A stretch of 64,000 nucleotides of DNA from assembly GCA_030849945.1 (NCBI GenBank), contig JAVDKK010000006.1, positions 216,683-280,682 on the forward strand, written 5' to 3'. This document shows positions 24,779 through 33,781 of the stretch, piece by piece (position 1 is the stretch's first letter; each line of letters begins with the position of its first letter). The translations under genes were made by a program, and so were the position numbers. A model generated the notes under the pieces. It did no database searches, was not told the DNA's origin, and saw nothing but the letters and a program-made list of their open reading frames with translations. Source of the DNA: Schauerella fraxinea (GTDB lineage: Bacteria; Pseudomonadota; Gammaproteobacteria; Burkholderiales; Burkholderiaceae_B).

Positions 24779-25387
24779 ATGTCGCCATCCTGTCTTTCAC
24801 GCCGCACGCCGCGCATCCGTTTCGGATCGCGCGGCGTGATGCTGCGCGTGGCCGGCGGACTAGCGTTGCTGTGCATCCTGCTGCGCGGGTTTATTCCGTC
24901 CGGCTACATGCCCGATCTGGATCAGTCGCGCGAGCGATGGTTTGCGCTCGTGCTGTGCGCCGGCGCGGGACCGATGCCGATGCCCGTGGCGATGTCCATG
25001 TCCATGCCCATGGCCACTGGAGATCACGGCGCGGCTGACTTGGGACATGGCGCGCATGGCGCTGCGATGGCCAACGCGCAGCCCGTGGCGGATGCCGATA
25101 TGGATCCGGTCGCGAATGCCAGCGCGGATCCCGTCGCTCAACCCGACGCCCATCCCGTCGTGGATGCCGGCGACCCGCATCACGACACGATGATGCATGC
25201 CGGCCAGGATTGTCCGTTTGCCGTGGCGGCCGTGCAGCCGTTCGTCGGCGGCGTCCCGGCGGTATCGACGCTGACGGTACCGGTGCGCGTGGTGCAGCTG
25301 GCGCCGGTGCCACCGTCGCAACACATCTTGCCACCCCCGCGCGCGCCGCCCCTCGGCTCGCGCGCGCCTCCTTCGATCGCCGTTTGA
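24779..25387 (+). CDS. DUF2946-like Met/His-rich membrane protein
   Basis: About 202 residues. An N-terminal membrane helix (LRVAGGLALLCILLRGFIPSGYMPD) carries the GYMP signature of DUF2946 proteins. A Met-rich stretch (MPMPVAMSMSMPM, about residues 64-76) is followed by a His/Asp/Pro repeat region (DPVANASADPVAQPDAHPV and HHDTMMHAGQDCPF). The family occurs next to copper- or iron-handling membrane genes. Met- and His-rich periplasmic segments can bind Cu(I)/Cu(II), but no function has been shown for this protein. A PepSY-type gene follows 87 bases later. Confidence 0.7.
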   Translation: MSPSCLSRRTPRIRFGSRGVMLRVAGGLALLCILLRGFIPSGYMPDLDQSRERWFALVLCAGAGPMPMPVAMSMSMPMATGDHGAADLGHGAHGAAMANAQPVADADMDPVANASADPVAQPDAHPVVDAGDPHHDTMMHAGQDCPFAVAAVQPFVGGVPAVSTLTVPVRVVQLAPVPPSQHILPPPRAPPLGSRAPPSIAV

Positions 25388-25474
25388 ATGCAGTCTTCGC
25401 GACGGCCTTGTGCCGTGGCGAACATTCCATGCCGCACGCGTGTGCGGCATATCGGTTATCGAGGATTCTTCATC

Positions 25475-26839
25475 ATGCAACCCACTGCCGATTCGACCAT
25501 CGCGGATGCGCCGCGCACGGGCGACATTTATCGTGCGGTCTGGCGCTGGCATTTCTATGCCGGCTTGCTCGTACTGCCTTTTCTCATTTTGCTCGCCGTC
25601 ACGGGTGGGCTCTACCTCTTTCAAAAAGAGATCGATGGCTATTGGTATCGCGATCTGAAAACGGTGGCGGTGCGCGATCAGGCGCCGCTCCCCGCGTCGC
25701 AGCTGCTCGCCGCGGCACGCGCCGCGCAGCCGGGCGAAGCGGGCCGATACACGCCGCCGGCCACCCCCGCGAGCGCTGCACAGGTGCTGATCCGGGCGCC
25801 CGACGGCGAGCGCCAGATCGTTCACATCGATCCGTATGACGCGCGCGTGCTGGGCACGTTGCCTGACAAAGGCACGATCATGGGTGTGATCCGGCGCTTG
25901 CACAGCCTGGATTACTTCGGCCCCATCGCCAACGGTGCGATCGAAATCGCCGCGGGCTGGACCATCATGCTGGTGTTGACCGGCCTGTATCTCTGGTGGC
26001 CGCGCGGCCGGCGTGCCGGCGTGATCACCGTTCGTGGCACGCCTTCCAAACGTGTGTTCTGGCGCGATGTGCACGCGGTGGGCGGATGCGTGCTGGCGGT
26101 GTTCATTTTGTTCCTGGCCACCACCGGCATGCCGTGGTCGCTGGTGTGGGGCGGCAAGGTCAATCAATGGGCCAACGGCAGCAACTTCGGCTATCCGGCG
26201 GGGGTGCGCGTGGCCGTGCCGATGTCCGACGAACATCTGGCGCATCAAGGCCATACCAGTTGGACCATGGAGCAAGCGAAGATGCCGATGTCGTCGGCGC
26301 CACCCGCCGATGGCGCGGCGTTCGGGCTGGATCGGGCGGTCGCCACGTTCAAGCAACTGGGACTGGCGCCTGGCTATGCCATTGCGCTGCCCAGCGGTCC
26401 CAGTGGGGTGTACACCGGATCGGTGTATCCCAACGACTTGTCACAGCAGCGCGTGGTGCATCTGGACCGATACACCGGCCGGGTGCTGTTGGACATGGGG
26501 TATGCCGACTACGGCCCATTGGGTAAGGGGCTTGAATGGGGCATCAACGTTCACATGGGTCAGGAATTCGGTCTGGCAAATCAGATCGTGCTGGCCCTGG
26601 TGTGCGCGGGCATCGTGCTCTTTTGCGTGGCCGCCGGCACGATGTGGTGGATGCGCCGCCCGGTCGGCAGTCTCGGCGTGCCCGCGCCACCTGCCGATCG
26701 TCGGGCGCTACGCGGCGTGCTCACGCTCTTGGTCGTGGGCGGCATCATTTTTCCGTTGATGGGCGCGTCGCTGGTGGTGATGTGGTTGATCGACCGCGTG
26801 GCAACACGCCCTGTTCGGGTGGCAGCTACTGTGCGCTGA
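25475..26839 (+). CDS. PepSY-associated membrane protein (PiuB/flavin reductase-like)
   Basis: 454 residues with four membrane helices: YAGLLVLPFLILLAVTGGLYLFQKEI after the N-terminus, and later segments around 150-180, 195-215 and near the C-terminus. A PepSY domain is seen near IVHIDPYDARVLG and a second copy at VVHLDRYTGRVLLD. Proteins of this family are found with TonB siderophore receptors or copper genes and are proposed to reduce or release the metal in the periplasm. Start ATG 25475 after GAGG. The 3' end overlaps the convergent dehydrogenase by 14 bases. Confidence 0.88.
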   Translation: MQPTADSTIADAPRTGDIYRAVWRWHFYAGLLVLPFLILLAVTGGLYLFQKEIDGYWYRDLKTVAVRDQAPLPASQLLAAARAAQPGEAGRYTPPATPASAAQVLIRAPDGERQIVHIDPYDARVLGTLPDKGTIMGVIRRLHSLDYFGPIANGAIEIAAGWTIMLVLTGLYLWWPRGRRAGVITVRGTPSKRVFWRDVHAVGGCVLAVFILFLATTGMPWSLVWGGKVNQWANGSNFGYPAGVRVAVPMSDEHLAHQGHTSWTMEQAKMPMSSAPPADGAAFGLDRAVATFKQLGLAPGYAIALPSGPSGVYTGSVYPNDLSQQRVVHLDRYTGRVLLDMGYADYGPLGKGLEWGINVHMGQEFGLANQIVLALVCAGIVLFCVAAGTMWWMRRPVGSLGVPAPPADRRALRGVLTLLVVGGIIFPLMGASLVVMWLIDRVATRPVRVAATVR

Positions 26840-28142
26840 CGCGCCAGATCCGGTTGCCCGTATCGTCGGCCACCAGCAGGGCGCCTCGGGCGTCCTGCAC
26901 TACACCCACCGGGCGCCCGTAGGTTTCGCCCGTCTTGGCGTCAGCCATGAAGCCCGTCAAGAAGTCCTGGGCCGCACCGCTGGGCTTGCCATCCTTGAAC
27001 GGTACGAAGACGACCTTGTAGCCGACGAACGTGCTGTTGTTCCACGATCCGCGCTGGCCCACATACGCGCCCGAGCGATAGGCTTGCGGGAAGGCATCGC
27101 CACGATAGAACGTGAGCCCCAGCGATGCGGTGTGCGCGCCCAAGGCGAAATCGGGGGTAATCGATCGTTCGATGAGCTCGCGGCCTTCGCCCTTCAGGCG
27201 CGGATCGGGATGCTTGCCCCAGTAGCTGTAGGGCCAACCGTAAAAGCCGCCGTCCTGTACCGACGTGATGTAGTCGGGCGCGAGCTGGTCGCCCAGGTTG
27301 TCGCGTTCGTTCACGGCCGTCCACAGGGCGCCCGACGTGGGTTCCCAGTCCATGCCGTTGGGATTGCGCAGGCCTGCGGCAAACACCCGTTCGTTCTTGC
27401 CGTCGAGATCGGTCTCGAGAATGTTGGCGCGGCGCTTTTCCTCGTCCATGCCGTGCTCACCCACATTGGACGCCGAGCCGACGGAGATCAGCAGCTTGTT
27501 GCGATCCTTGTTCGTGGTCAGATTGCGCGTCCAGTGATTGTTGTAGCCGCCGGCCGGCAGCGTCACGATTTTTTCCCCTGCGGCATCGATGCGTGTTTGG
27601 CCTGCCTTGAATGGATAACGCATCACGCCGTCAGTGTTGCCCACGAACAGCGCATCGCCGATCACCACCATGCCAAAGGGCTGATTCAGTCCATCCAGCA
27701 GCACGTGTCGTTCGTCGGCGCGGCCGTCGCGATTCGTGTCGCGCAACAAGGTGATGCGATCGGCGCTGCCGCCCGTGATGGTGCCGGACTTGCGTTGATT
27801 GCCCGACTTTTCGACGTCTTCCGGTTTCTCGGTGGCCTTCGGTTTGGTGCGCGCTTCGGCGACCAGAACGTCGCCATTCTCCAGCACATACAACCAACGC
27901 GGGCTGTCGAGTTCGCCGGCAAACGACGTGACCGTAAAGCCTTTGGGCGCCGAGGGCATCTTGCCTTCGGGCCACTGCGTTTGCGTCGAGAAGTTCTGCA
28001 CTTTGTGCGAAGTGTCAGGGGCAGGCAGCGAGGGCTTGGCCCCGTAGCCATCGGCGGCGGAGTAAGTCGTTTGCGCGGGTTGCGCAAGCGCCGGGGCGGC
28101 AAAGGCCACCCCCAGCGCGCATATCAACAGGGAGGGTTTCAT
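26826..28142 (-). CDS. PQQ-dependent sorbosone dehydrogenase-type protein
   Basis: 438 residues with a signal peptide (MKPSLLICALGVAFAAPALA). A beta-propeller of the glucose/sorbosone dehydrogenase family follows; typical segments are LDSPRWLYVLENGDVLVAEART, TRNLTTNKDRNKLLISVGS, GLRNPNGMDWEPTSGALWTAVNERDNLGDQL and GRPVGVVQDARGALLVADDTGNRIWRV. The protein is periplasmic and probably oxidises an aldose or aldehyde with PQQ; the substrate is not known. No PQQ biosynthesis genes are near. Start 28142 is set by the signal peptide; a longer frame up to 28208 is unlikely. Confidence 0.88.
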   Translation of the reverse strand: MKPSLLICALGVAFAAPALAQPAQTTYSAADGYGAKPSLPAPDTSHKVQNFSTQTQWPEGKMPSAPKGFTVTSFAGELDSPRWLYVLENGDVLVAEARTKPKATEKPEDVEKSGNQRKSGTITGGSADRITLLRDTNRDGRADERHVLLDGLNQPFGMVVIGDALFVGNTDGVMRYPFKAGQTRIDAAGEKIVTLPAGGYNNHWTRNLTTNKDRNKLLISVGSASNVGEHGMDEEKRRANILETDLDGKNERVFAAGLRNPNGMDWEPTSGALWTAVNERDNLGDQLAPDYITSVQDGGFYGWPYSYWGKHPDPRLKGEGRELIERSITPDFALGAHTASLGLTFYRGDAFPQAYRSGAYVGQRGSWNNSTFVGYKVVFVPFKDGKPSGAAQDFLTGFMADAKTGETYGRPVGVVQDARGALLVADDTGNRIWRVSAQ

Positions 28143-28315
28143 TATTATTTCCAGTGCGAGCGGAACGCGCCGGAATGCAATCCACGTGCCCATTTCGGCG
28201 GTATGCAACCGTGCAACACCGCGACGAAGATGGGCTTGGAAAGTTCCCCTGAAAACAAAATGGCACGCGCGATGGGACTACACTGCCCGGGTCGATATTC
28301 GAAAATGGTTTGGCG

Positions 28316-29401
28316 ATGCAGGACGTCTTGCGCGAAGAGCGGTTGCTGTTGATAGCGATCGCGGTCGGGGTGGCGAGCTTCGTGCTCGAACCCTATTTTC
28401 TGGATGCCGGACGCCCTGCAGCGCTCACCGCCGCGGCCATTCTGGTGGCCGCGATTCTCGCCGCGTCGATTCGTGTGGCGCATCATGCCGAGCGTCTGGC
28501 CGAGAAGGTGGGCGACCCGTACGGCACGATGATTCTGACGCTGTCGGCGGTGCTGGTCGAAGTCATCGTGCTGGGCATCATGATGATGCATGCACCGTCG
28601 CCCACGCTGGTGCGCGACACCATCTATGCCGCCGTCATGCTCGATATCAACGGCATTCTCGGCCTTGCGGCGCTGATGGGCGGCCTGAAGCATGGTGAGC
28701 AGTCGTATAACGACGACAGCGCGCGCACCTACAGCGTGATGATCATGACGGCCATGGGCATTTCGATGGTAGTGCCGGAGTTCATCCCGCATACCGCCTG
28801 GCAGGCCTATTCAGGCTTCACCATTCTGGCGATGCTGTTGTTGTACGGCGCGTTTCTGCGGATGCAAACCGGGCCGCACAGCTATTTCTTCAGCTACAGC
28901 TATCCCGAAAAGAAGCGCCGGGTGCGCACGGATACTGCCGCGCAGCCGAGCCGCACGTTCACCATCGGCGTCATGGTGGGCGGCATTGCGGTGATCGGCT
29001 TCCTGGCCGAGATGATGTCGGCATCGCTGACTGAAGGGCTCGAAGGCACGGGTGCCCCGATGACCATCCTGGCCATCGTTGTCGCCGCCATCTCGGCCGG
29101 CCCGGAAATCCTGACCGCGTTGCGCGCGGCGCTGGCCAATCGCATGCAGGCCGTGGTCAATATCGCATTGGGCGCGTCGTTGTCGACGGTGATCTTGACG
29201 GTGCCGGTGATGGAAGCCATTGCGCTTTTCACCGGACAACCCTTTGAAATGGCCATGACGCCGCTGCAGACCGTGATGGTGTTCATCACGCTCATCGTGG
29301 CCGCCATCAACTTGAACGATGGGCAGACCAATGCGATCGAGGGCATGACCCACTTTGCGCTGTTCGCCACGTTTTTGATGCTGTTGGGATTAGGGTTGTA
29401 G
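28316..29401 (+). CDS. calcium/cation:proton antiporter (ChaA family)
   Basis: 361 residues with 11 predicted membrane helices. The duplicated acidic motifs of the CaCA family are visible (GDPYGTMILTLSAVLVEVIVLG in the first half and AEMMSASLTEGLEGTG in the second, with ATxxxE/GExE-like spacing). ChaA-type proteins exchange Ca2+, Na+ or K+ for protons and protect against alkaline or salt stress. ATG 28316 was chosen; a TTG two codons upstream is equally possible as no clear ribosome-binding site is seen. Confidence 0.9.
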   Translation: MQDVLREERLLLIAIAVGVASFVLEPYFLDAGRPAALTAAAILVAAILAASIRVAHHAERLAEKVGDPYGTMILTLSAVLVEVIVLGIMMMHAPSPTLVRDTIYAAVMLDINGILGLAALMGGLKHGEQSYNDDSARTYSVMIMTAMGISMVVPEFIPHTAWQAYSGFTILAMLLLYGAFLRMQTGPHSYFFSYSYPEKKRRVRTDTAAQPSRTFTIGVMVGGIAVIGFLAEMMSASLTEGLEGTGAPMTILAIVVAAISAGPEILTALRAALANRMQAVVNIALGASLSTVILTVPVMEAIALFTGQPFEMAMTPLQTVMVFITLIVAAINLNDGQTNAIEGMTHFALFATFLMLLGLGL

Positions 29402-29416
29402 TGCTTGTGCGAGCGT

Positions 29417-29458
29417 CTAGGGATCAACCCTAGAGAGGCTAGGATCAACCCTTAAGAG
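29417..29458 (+). repeat. two 22-bp-spaced repeats, the first palindromic
   Basis: CTAGGGATCAACCCTAGAGA begins at 29417 and the near-copy CTAGGATCAACCCTTAAGAGA begins at 29439, 22 bases later. The first copy is a perfect palindrome CTAGGG-ATCAA-CCCTAG. The pair sits 16 bases after the antiporter stop and ahead of a small hypothetical gene. Repeated pattern and phasing suggest a dimeric DNA-binding protein, or two failing terminators; no T-run is present. Confidence 0.55.
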
Positions 29459-29542
29459 ACGTCCAAAATCGGTAAGTGGGCATGCGGTTTGCACCCGATT
29501 TCCGGCCCGGCGCTTTTAGCCGGATCGACGTTCTCTGAAATT

Positions 29543-29776
29543 ATGCACACGTGCTACACCTTCGACACCGCGCATGGCCCGTTTCACATTTTGTTTGTGG
29601 ACGCGCAGTGGTGGCTGATTTATGACGGCGAATCGCTTGGGCGATACGCCACTCCTGAGCTCGCGGCCTGCGATTTGAGCAGCGGCGCGGTGCCGCTTTT
29701 GGCTGACGGCACCCGGGTGTCCGAACTCGCCATTTCGGGCGATCTCAACTTCTGGCGCGCTGCCTTGGTGCGTTAG
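29543..29776 (+). CDS. small hypothetical protein
   Basis: 77 residues, starting MHTCYTFDTAHGPFHILFVDAQWWLIYDGESLGRYA. It has a compact mixed alpha/beta look, no membrane segment and no signal peptide. I do not recognise the family. The stop codon overlaps the end of the methyltransferase gene on the other strand. A longer start at 29489 exists, but ATG 29543 gives the better codon pattern. Confidence is limited because it is short. Confidence 0.5.
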   Translation: MHTCYTFDTAHGPFHILFVDAQWWLIYDGESLGRYATPELAACDLSSGAVPLLADGTRVSELAISGDLNFWRAALVR

Positions 29777-30513
29777 ACGGGGGTGGATGTGGTGCGCGGC
29801 GCACCGATGCGGCGCACGGCGGTACCGCGGCGGCTCAATTTCCACACATGTGCCGGCGGCGCATTGGCAATCACGATGTCAACTTTACGGGCACGTAGGT
29901 CGAGCCGGTCCAGCACCCGGCGGCGCACCGGACAACGCACGCCGTAGGTAAACAGATAAAACGCAGCCGATGGGTGCATCAATGCGAAAGCGCTGCGCAC
30001 GATGCGGATCTGCTGGCGCAACGACATATTGAGCAGCGGCAGGCCGCAGACCGTGGCGCCTGCGATGCCATCGGCCAAAACGCCGCGCTCCACCAGCCGG
30101 CCGGCGTCCAGCCGATGCACTTCGGCCAAGGGGAAATCGCGGGCGAGCGACGCGGCGAATGCGGTATCGAATTCGATCAACACCAAATCTTGTTCGGGAA
30201 TACCGCGCTTGAGCATGGCGCGCGTAAACACGCCAGTGCCGCTGCCGAGTTCGATGACGCGACCGCAATCGGGATCGAGATGACGCGTGATCGCGTGGCC
30301 GAGTGCGCGGCTTGACGGTGCAATGGCCCCGATGCCCTGGGGATTGCTGCGCCATGCATCGTAAAACCGCAGCCGTTCGGCCAGCCACTGATTGCTGCGG
30401 GCCGCACGGTTGGCCGCCGAGCGCGCCGCGCCGCCTGCGGAGCCGAGCATGCGCATACCGGATGCACCGAGTTCAGCTAACGGGGCGCGCAACAGCTTGG
30501 CCTTCACGAACAT
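29773..30513 (-). CDS. phospholipid N-methyltransferase-like SAM enzyme
   Basis: 246 residues. Class I SAM-dependent methyltransferase with motif I VIELGSGTGVFTRAML, motif post-I VLIEFDTAFAASLARDFP and later CGLPLLNMSLRQQ. The segment FYDAWRSNPQGIGAIAPSSRALG just before motif I is diagnostic for PmtA-type phospholipid methyltransferases of the Rhizobium/Alcaligenaceae kind, which convert phosphatidylethanolamine toward phosphatidylcholine. The N-terminal 40 residues are basic and may contact the membrane. Whether it makes phosphatidylcholine here needs lipid data; it could also be an rRNA-dimethylase-like paralogue. Confidence 0.78.
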   Translation of the reverse strand: MFVKAKLLRAPLAELGASGMRMLGSAGGAARSAANRAARSNQWLAERLRFYDAWRSNPQGIGAIAPSSRALGHAITRHLDPDCGRVIELGSGTGVFTRAMLKRGIPEQDLVLIEFDTAFAASLARDFPLAEVHRLDAGRLVERGVLADGIAGATVCGLPLLNMSLRQQIRIVRSAFALMHPSAAFYLFTYGVRCPVRRRVLDRLDLRARKVDIVIANAPPAHVWKLSRRGTAVRRIGAPRTTSTPV

Positions 30514-30622
30514 GCGGTTCCTCCTGTCGATTCACATCAACGATAACAAATGGGGCGAGCGCGCACTGGTATGCTCCATCGCTTGCTCGCTTGCCCATAG
30601 TAAGCCAAACCCACGTTTCAAT

Positions 30623-31570
30623 ATGTTCACGACCTTATCCGTCGTCCTGCCCATCTTCGCCCTCATTCTTGTGGGCTATCTGTGCCGCTTGGGTGGCATC
30701 CTGGGGCCTTACGCCACCCGCGAAATCAATCGTCTGGTGGTGTATCTGGCACTCCCAGCCTTGCTGTTTGACCTGGTCACGCACGTCTCATGGGAAGCCC
30801 TGTATCAGCCGGGTTTGATCGGCGCCTTCGGGTTGAGTTGCATCATCGTTTTTGCCGCTTTGGTCGCTTGGGGCAGACGGCGCGGGCGCCCGCTGGCGGA
30901 CGCCGCACTCGACGGACTGAACGCCGCCTACGCGAATGTGGGTTTCATGGGCATCCCGCTTTGCGCCGCGGCGTTCGGCCCGCCCAGTCTGGCCGCGGCC
31001 ACGCTCACCATCGTGCTCACGGCGTGCGTGCTCTTCGGCGGCGCCATCGTTTTGGTCGAGATCGGCTTGCAAACGGAGCGCCGGCCTTGGGCGGTCGCCT
31101 GGCGCGTGACCCGAGCGCTCGCCCGCAACCCGTTGCTGCTTGCCCCGCTCGCGGGTGCCGTGGTGGATGGGGCGGGCATTCCCTTGCCTGATGCGTTCGA
31201 GCGGTTCATCGACCTGCTTGGCGCGGCCGCGTCGCCGTGCGCCTTGATCGCCTTGGGCTTGTTTCTCGCCGACAGACGCGGTCAGGAAACCCGCCGCACC
31301 GACGGCGTGGCGCTCATGGTGTGGGCAAAGCTGGTGGTGCACCCGGCGTTGACCTGGGTGCTGGCGCATTTTGTATTCGGCTTGGCACCGATGCAAACCG
31401 CAGCGGTCACATTGCTGGCGGCCTTGCCCACGGGCACGGGTCCTTTCATGCTGGCCGAGTTGTATCGCCGCGACGCGGCCAGCACCTCGCGCGCGATTTT
31501 GATCTCCACCTTGATGTCGGTGGTCACCGTTGCAGGCTTGTTGTGGGTGCTGGCGCGCACCCTTCCGTGA
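30623..31570 (+). CDS. AEC-family transporter (auxin efflux carrier fold)
   Basis: 315 residues starting MFTTLSVVLPIFALILVGYLCRLGGIL with 10 predicted membrane helices. The typical middle segment NAAYANVGFMGIPL and the C-terminal ALPTGTGPFMLAELY match the AEC family, which carries malonate, malate or other small carboxylates. The start at 30623 is set by the family pattern; the frame extends upstream but without a homologous N-terminus. Confidence 0.9.
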   Translation: MFTTLSVVLPIFALILVGYLCRLGGILGPYATREINRLVVYLALPALLFDLVTHVSWEALYQPGLIGAFGLSCIIVFAALVAWGRRRGRPLADAALDGLNAAYANVGFMGIPLCAAAFGPPSLAAATLTIVLTACVLFGGAIVLVEIGLQTERRPWAVAWRVTRALARNPLLLAPLAGAVVDGAGIPLPDAFERFIDLLGAAASPCALIALGLFLADRRGQETRRTDGVALMVWAKLVVHPALTWVLAHFVFGLAPMQTAAVTLLAALPTGTGPFMLAELYRRDAASTSRAILISTLMSVVTVAGLLWVLARTLP

Positions 31571-31645
31571 CATCTCGCAGCGGCCGAATGTAAAGCCCAT
31601 AGCGGAGGCTGCGCGCAGGATTAAACTTGCCGCTGCGGAGATGAG

Positions 31646-32464
31646 ATGGCGATCGAAAGGCCGGTTGCCGGCGACTCCGCCGATCCTTCATCAACGTCTA
31701 CTGGCTGCGTCACCGTGTCTCACTCCAAACCGTTCCTGATTGTTCAAGCGGGCGCTGCGCCCGACGATCTGCAAGCAGATTTTGGCGACATCCCCGATTG
31801 GTTCTGCCATGCGCTGGGCGTCTTGCCCGATGCGGTCCAAGTGGTGCGGCCGTACGCGGGCGAGGTGTTGCCCGACCCCGCCACGGTGGGCGCGGCGGTG
31901 ATTACCGGCTCGTGGTCGATGGTCACGGATCGCGCCGATTGGAGCGAGCGCACGGCGGGCTGGATACGCGCCGCCATGGACGTCGAGATGCCCTTGCTGG
32001 GCGTCTGCTACGGCCATCAGCTCATGGCGCACGCGCTGGGCGGCGTGGTCGACTACCACCCCGCAGGTATCGAGCTCGGCCGGCGCACGATCAATCTGTT
32101 GCCGGCGGCTGCGGCCGATGAGGCCACCTGCGACCTGCCGGCTTCATTCCAGGTCAACCTCACGCACATGCAAACCGTGGCCGAACTCGCGCCGGGATCG
32201 ATTGCGCTGGCTGCCTCCGATCACGATCCGCATCAGATCGTGCGCGTGGGGCCGCGTGCCTTGTCGGTGCAATTCCATCCCGAATTTCGTGCCGACATCA
32301 TGGCTGCCGTCATCAAACGCCGCGAGGCCGAGCACCTCGCGCGCGGTTTGAATGTCTCTAAAATGCTCGCCGATGTGGGTCCCACGCCGCAAGCCCTGCA
32401 GATCCTGCGTGACCTCTGGTCGGCCTTGCCTAGCGCCGCAGCGCCCATGGCCAGCGTGGTCTGA
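31646..32464 (+). CDS. class I glutamine amidotransferase-like protein
   Basis: 272 residues. Catalytic Cys in LGVCYGHQL (about residue 117), His in QFHPEF near residue 215 and the following Glu complete the GATase class I triad. It resembles the free-standing GuaA-type amidotransferases of unknown substrate seen across Burkholderiales, with a GSWSMVTDRADW segment. A GTG at 31715 gives a shorter start (VSHSKPFLIVQAG) that lacks the poorly conserved first 23 residues. The ATG 31646 lacks an obvious ribosome-binding site. Confidence 0.88.
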   Translation: MAIERPVAGDSADPSSTSTGCVTVSHSKPFLIVQAGAAPDDLQADFGDIPDWFCHALGVLPDAVQVVRPYAGEVLPDPATVGAAVITGSWSMVTDRADWSERTAGWIRAAMDVEMPLLGVCYGHQLMAHALGGVVDYHPAGIELGRRTINLLPAAAADEATCDLPASFQVNLTHMQTVAELAPGSIALAASDHDPHQIVRVGPRALSVQFHPEFRADIMAAVIKRREAEHLARGLNVSKMLADVGPTPQALQILRDLWSALPSAAAPMASVV

Positions 32465-32682
32465 TTCGGGCGCTGCAGGCGTGGCAATGTCACTTTGAAC
32501 TGTTGGGCGTGCGGGCGTGTTCCTTGCGCGGCAGTGCTGGATATCGCACGTCCGAGACCTTGGCGAGCGGCACGCCACCCGCGCGGCCGAATGGAAGAGG
32601 GCTCGGGTAGGATGAGCGACGACGCCCTGGCAATCGCCGCCGGCGAATTGTTTAAACGAGTTTTGCCCACTGAAGGACCACC

Positions 32683-33057
32683 ATGACTACGATTGCCTGG
32701 CTGATGTTGATCGCCGCTGCATTGCCGTTTCTCGCCACCGGGATTGCGAAAGCCGGCGACAAGAGTTTCGACAATGACAACCCGCGCGCTTGGCTGCAGA
32801 AGCAGGAGGGCTGGCGCGCGCGCGCCAATGCCGCGCAGACCAACTTTTTTGAGGGACTGCCGTTTTTCTATGCAGCGGTGCTGTTTGCGCTGTATCGCAA
32901 TGTGGATCTGCCGCAGTTGCGCAATCTGATGATTGCGTATGTGATCGCCCGGCTGGTGTATATGGCGCTCTACCTTAAAGGCAAAGGCACGCTGCGCTCG
33001 GTCGTCTGGACGCTCGGCCTGGCGATCAATGTGGCGATACTGTTCAGCGGGGGCTGA
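32683..33057 (+). CDS. MAPEG-family membrane protein
   Basis: 124 residues with four membrane helices: residues 5-24, a conserved RANAAQTNFFEGLPFFYAAVLFA segment around helix 2, RNLMIAYVIARLVYMALYL and a final SVVWTLGLAINVAILF. This is the pattern of bacterial MAPEG proteins (membrane-associated eicosanoid and glutathione metabolism). Their bacterial substrates are unknown. AAGGACCACC precedes the ATG as a ribosome-binding site. Confidence 0.9.
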   Translation: MTTIAWLMLIAAALPFLATGIAKAGDKSFDNDNPRAWLQKQEGWRARANAAQTNFFEGLPFFYAAVLFALYRNVDLPQLRNLMIAYVIARLVYMALYLKGKGTLRSVVWTLGLAINVAILFSGG

Positions 33058-33079
33058 TCTGACGTACAGAGAAAACCAA

Positions 33080-33107
33080 CTGGCGCGGTGTTCGCACACC
33101 GCGCCAG
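33080..33107. terminator. bidirectional terminator hairpin
   Basis: Arms CTGGCGCGGTGT and ACACCGCGCCAG (12 bp, no mismatch) enclose TCGC. It lies between the convergent MAPEG and carbonic anhydrase genes; on the minus strand it is followed by TTGGTTTTCTC, so it serves the carbonic anhydrase transcript best. Confidence 0.8.
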
Positions 33108-33133
33108 CTGCGGGATTGACGCGTTCCGCGTAA

Positions 33134-33781
33134 TCACTCGTCCAGCGTTACGTCGACGCAAGGCGAGAATTCGCCGGTTTCGGGGTCGAGAATGAACAGC
33201 AGCCCCGTAGCCACGCCGAAGTAGGCGCCGTGGAGCTGCAAGGTGCCGGCTTGGACGCGTTGGCTGATGTACGGAAACGTCATCAAATTCTGGATGCTGT
33301 GACCCACCACCGCCATTTCCAAGGCGCGGATATTCGCTTTGCGGTCGCCCGCGTTGCGGTCGAGCTTGTCGGCTACCGGCGCGATCTGCGACATCCATTT
33401 ACCGATGAAGTCGCCTTTGGCCAACGGCTGGGCGCTATCGTAAAACGCACCGATGCCGCCGCATGAGGCGTGGCCGAGCACGACGATGTGCTCGACGTTC
33501 AGCCCGTTGACCGCAAATTCGATGGCGGCGCTCACGCCGTGATAAGAGTCGGTATCAGGTTCGTAGGGCGGCACCAGATTGGCCACGTTGCGTGCCACGA
33601 ACAGTTCGCCCGGACCCACGTCGAAAATAGCTTCGGGCGATACGCGCGAGTCGCAGCAGCCGATCACCATGGTGTTGGGTTGCTGGCCTTTTTCGCCAAG
33701 CCGCTTATAACGGCTGCGTTCGCTTGGAAAGCGGCCGTCGAGAAACGCTTGATATCCCTGCTGTAAACGTTCGGGAAGCAT
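33134..33781 (-). CDS. beta-class carbonic anhydrase
   Basis: 215 residues. Zinc-binding motifs: Cys in VIGCCDSR with Asp-Arg dyad, then His and Cys in LGHASCGG, as in beta-carbonic anhydrases. It interconverts carbon dioxide and bicarbonate. ATG 33781 (MLPERLQQGYQAFLDG) follows GGAGGACCG; the longer frame to 33841 has no family support. The upstream 100 bases have no regulator gene. Confidence 0.95.
   Translation of the reverse strand: MLPERLQQGYQAFLDGRFPSERSRYKRLGEKGQQPNTMVIGCCDSRVSPEAIFDVGPGELFVARNVANLVPPYEPDTDSYHGVSAAIEFAVNGLNVEHIVVLGHASCGGIGAFYDSAQPLAKGDFIGKWMSQIAPVADKLDRNAGDRKANIRALEMAVVGHSIQNLMTFPYISQRVQAGTLQLHGAYFGVATGLLFILDPETGEFSPCVDVTLDE

Noticed and set aside
29417..29433. Intrinsic terminator of the antiporter gene
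   Set aside because: Six-base stem with no T-run; kept as a repeat/operator candidate instead.
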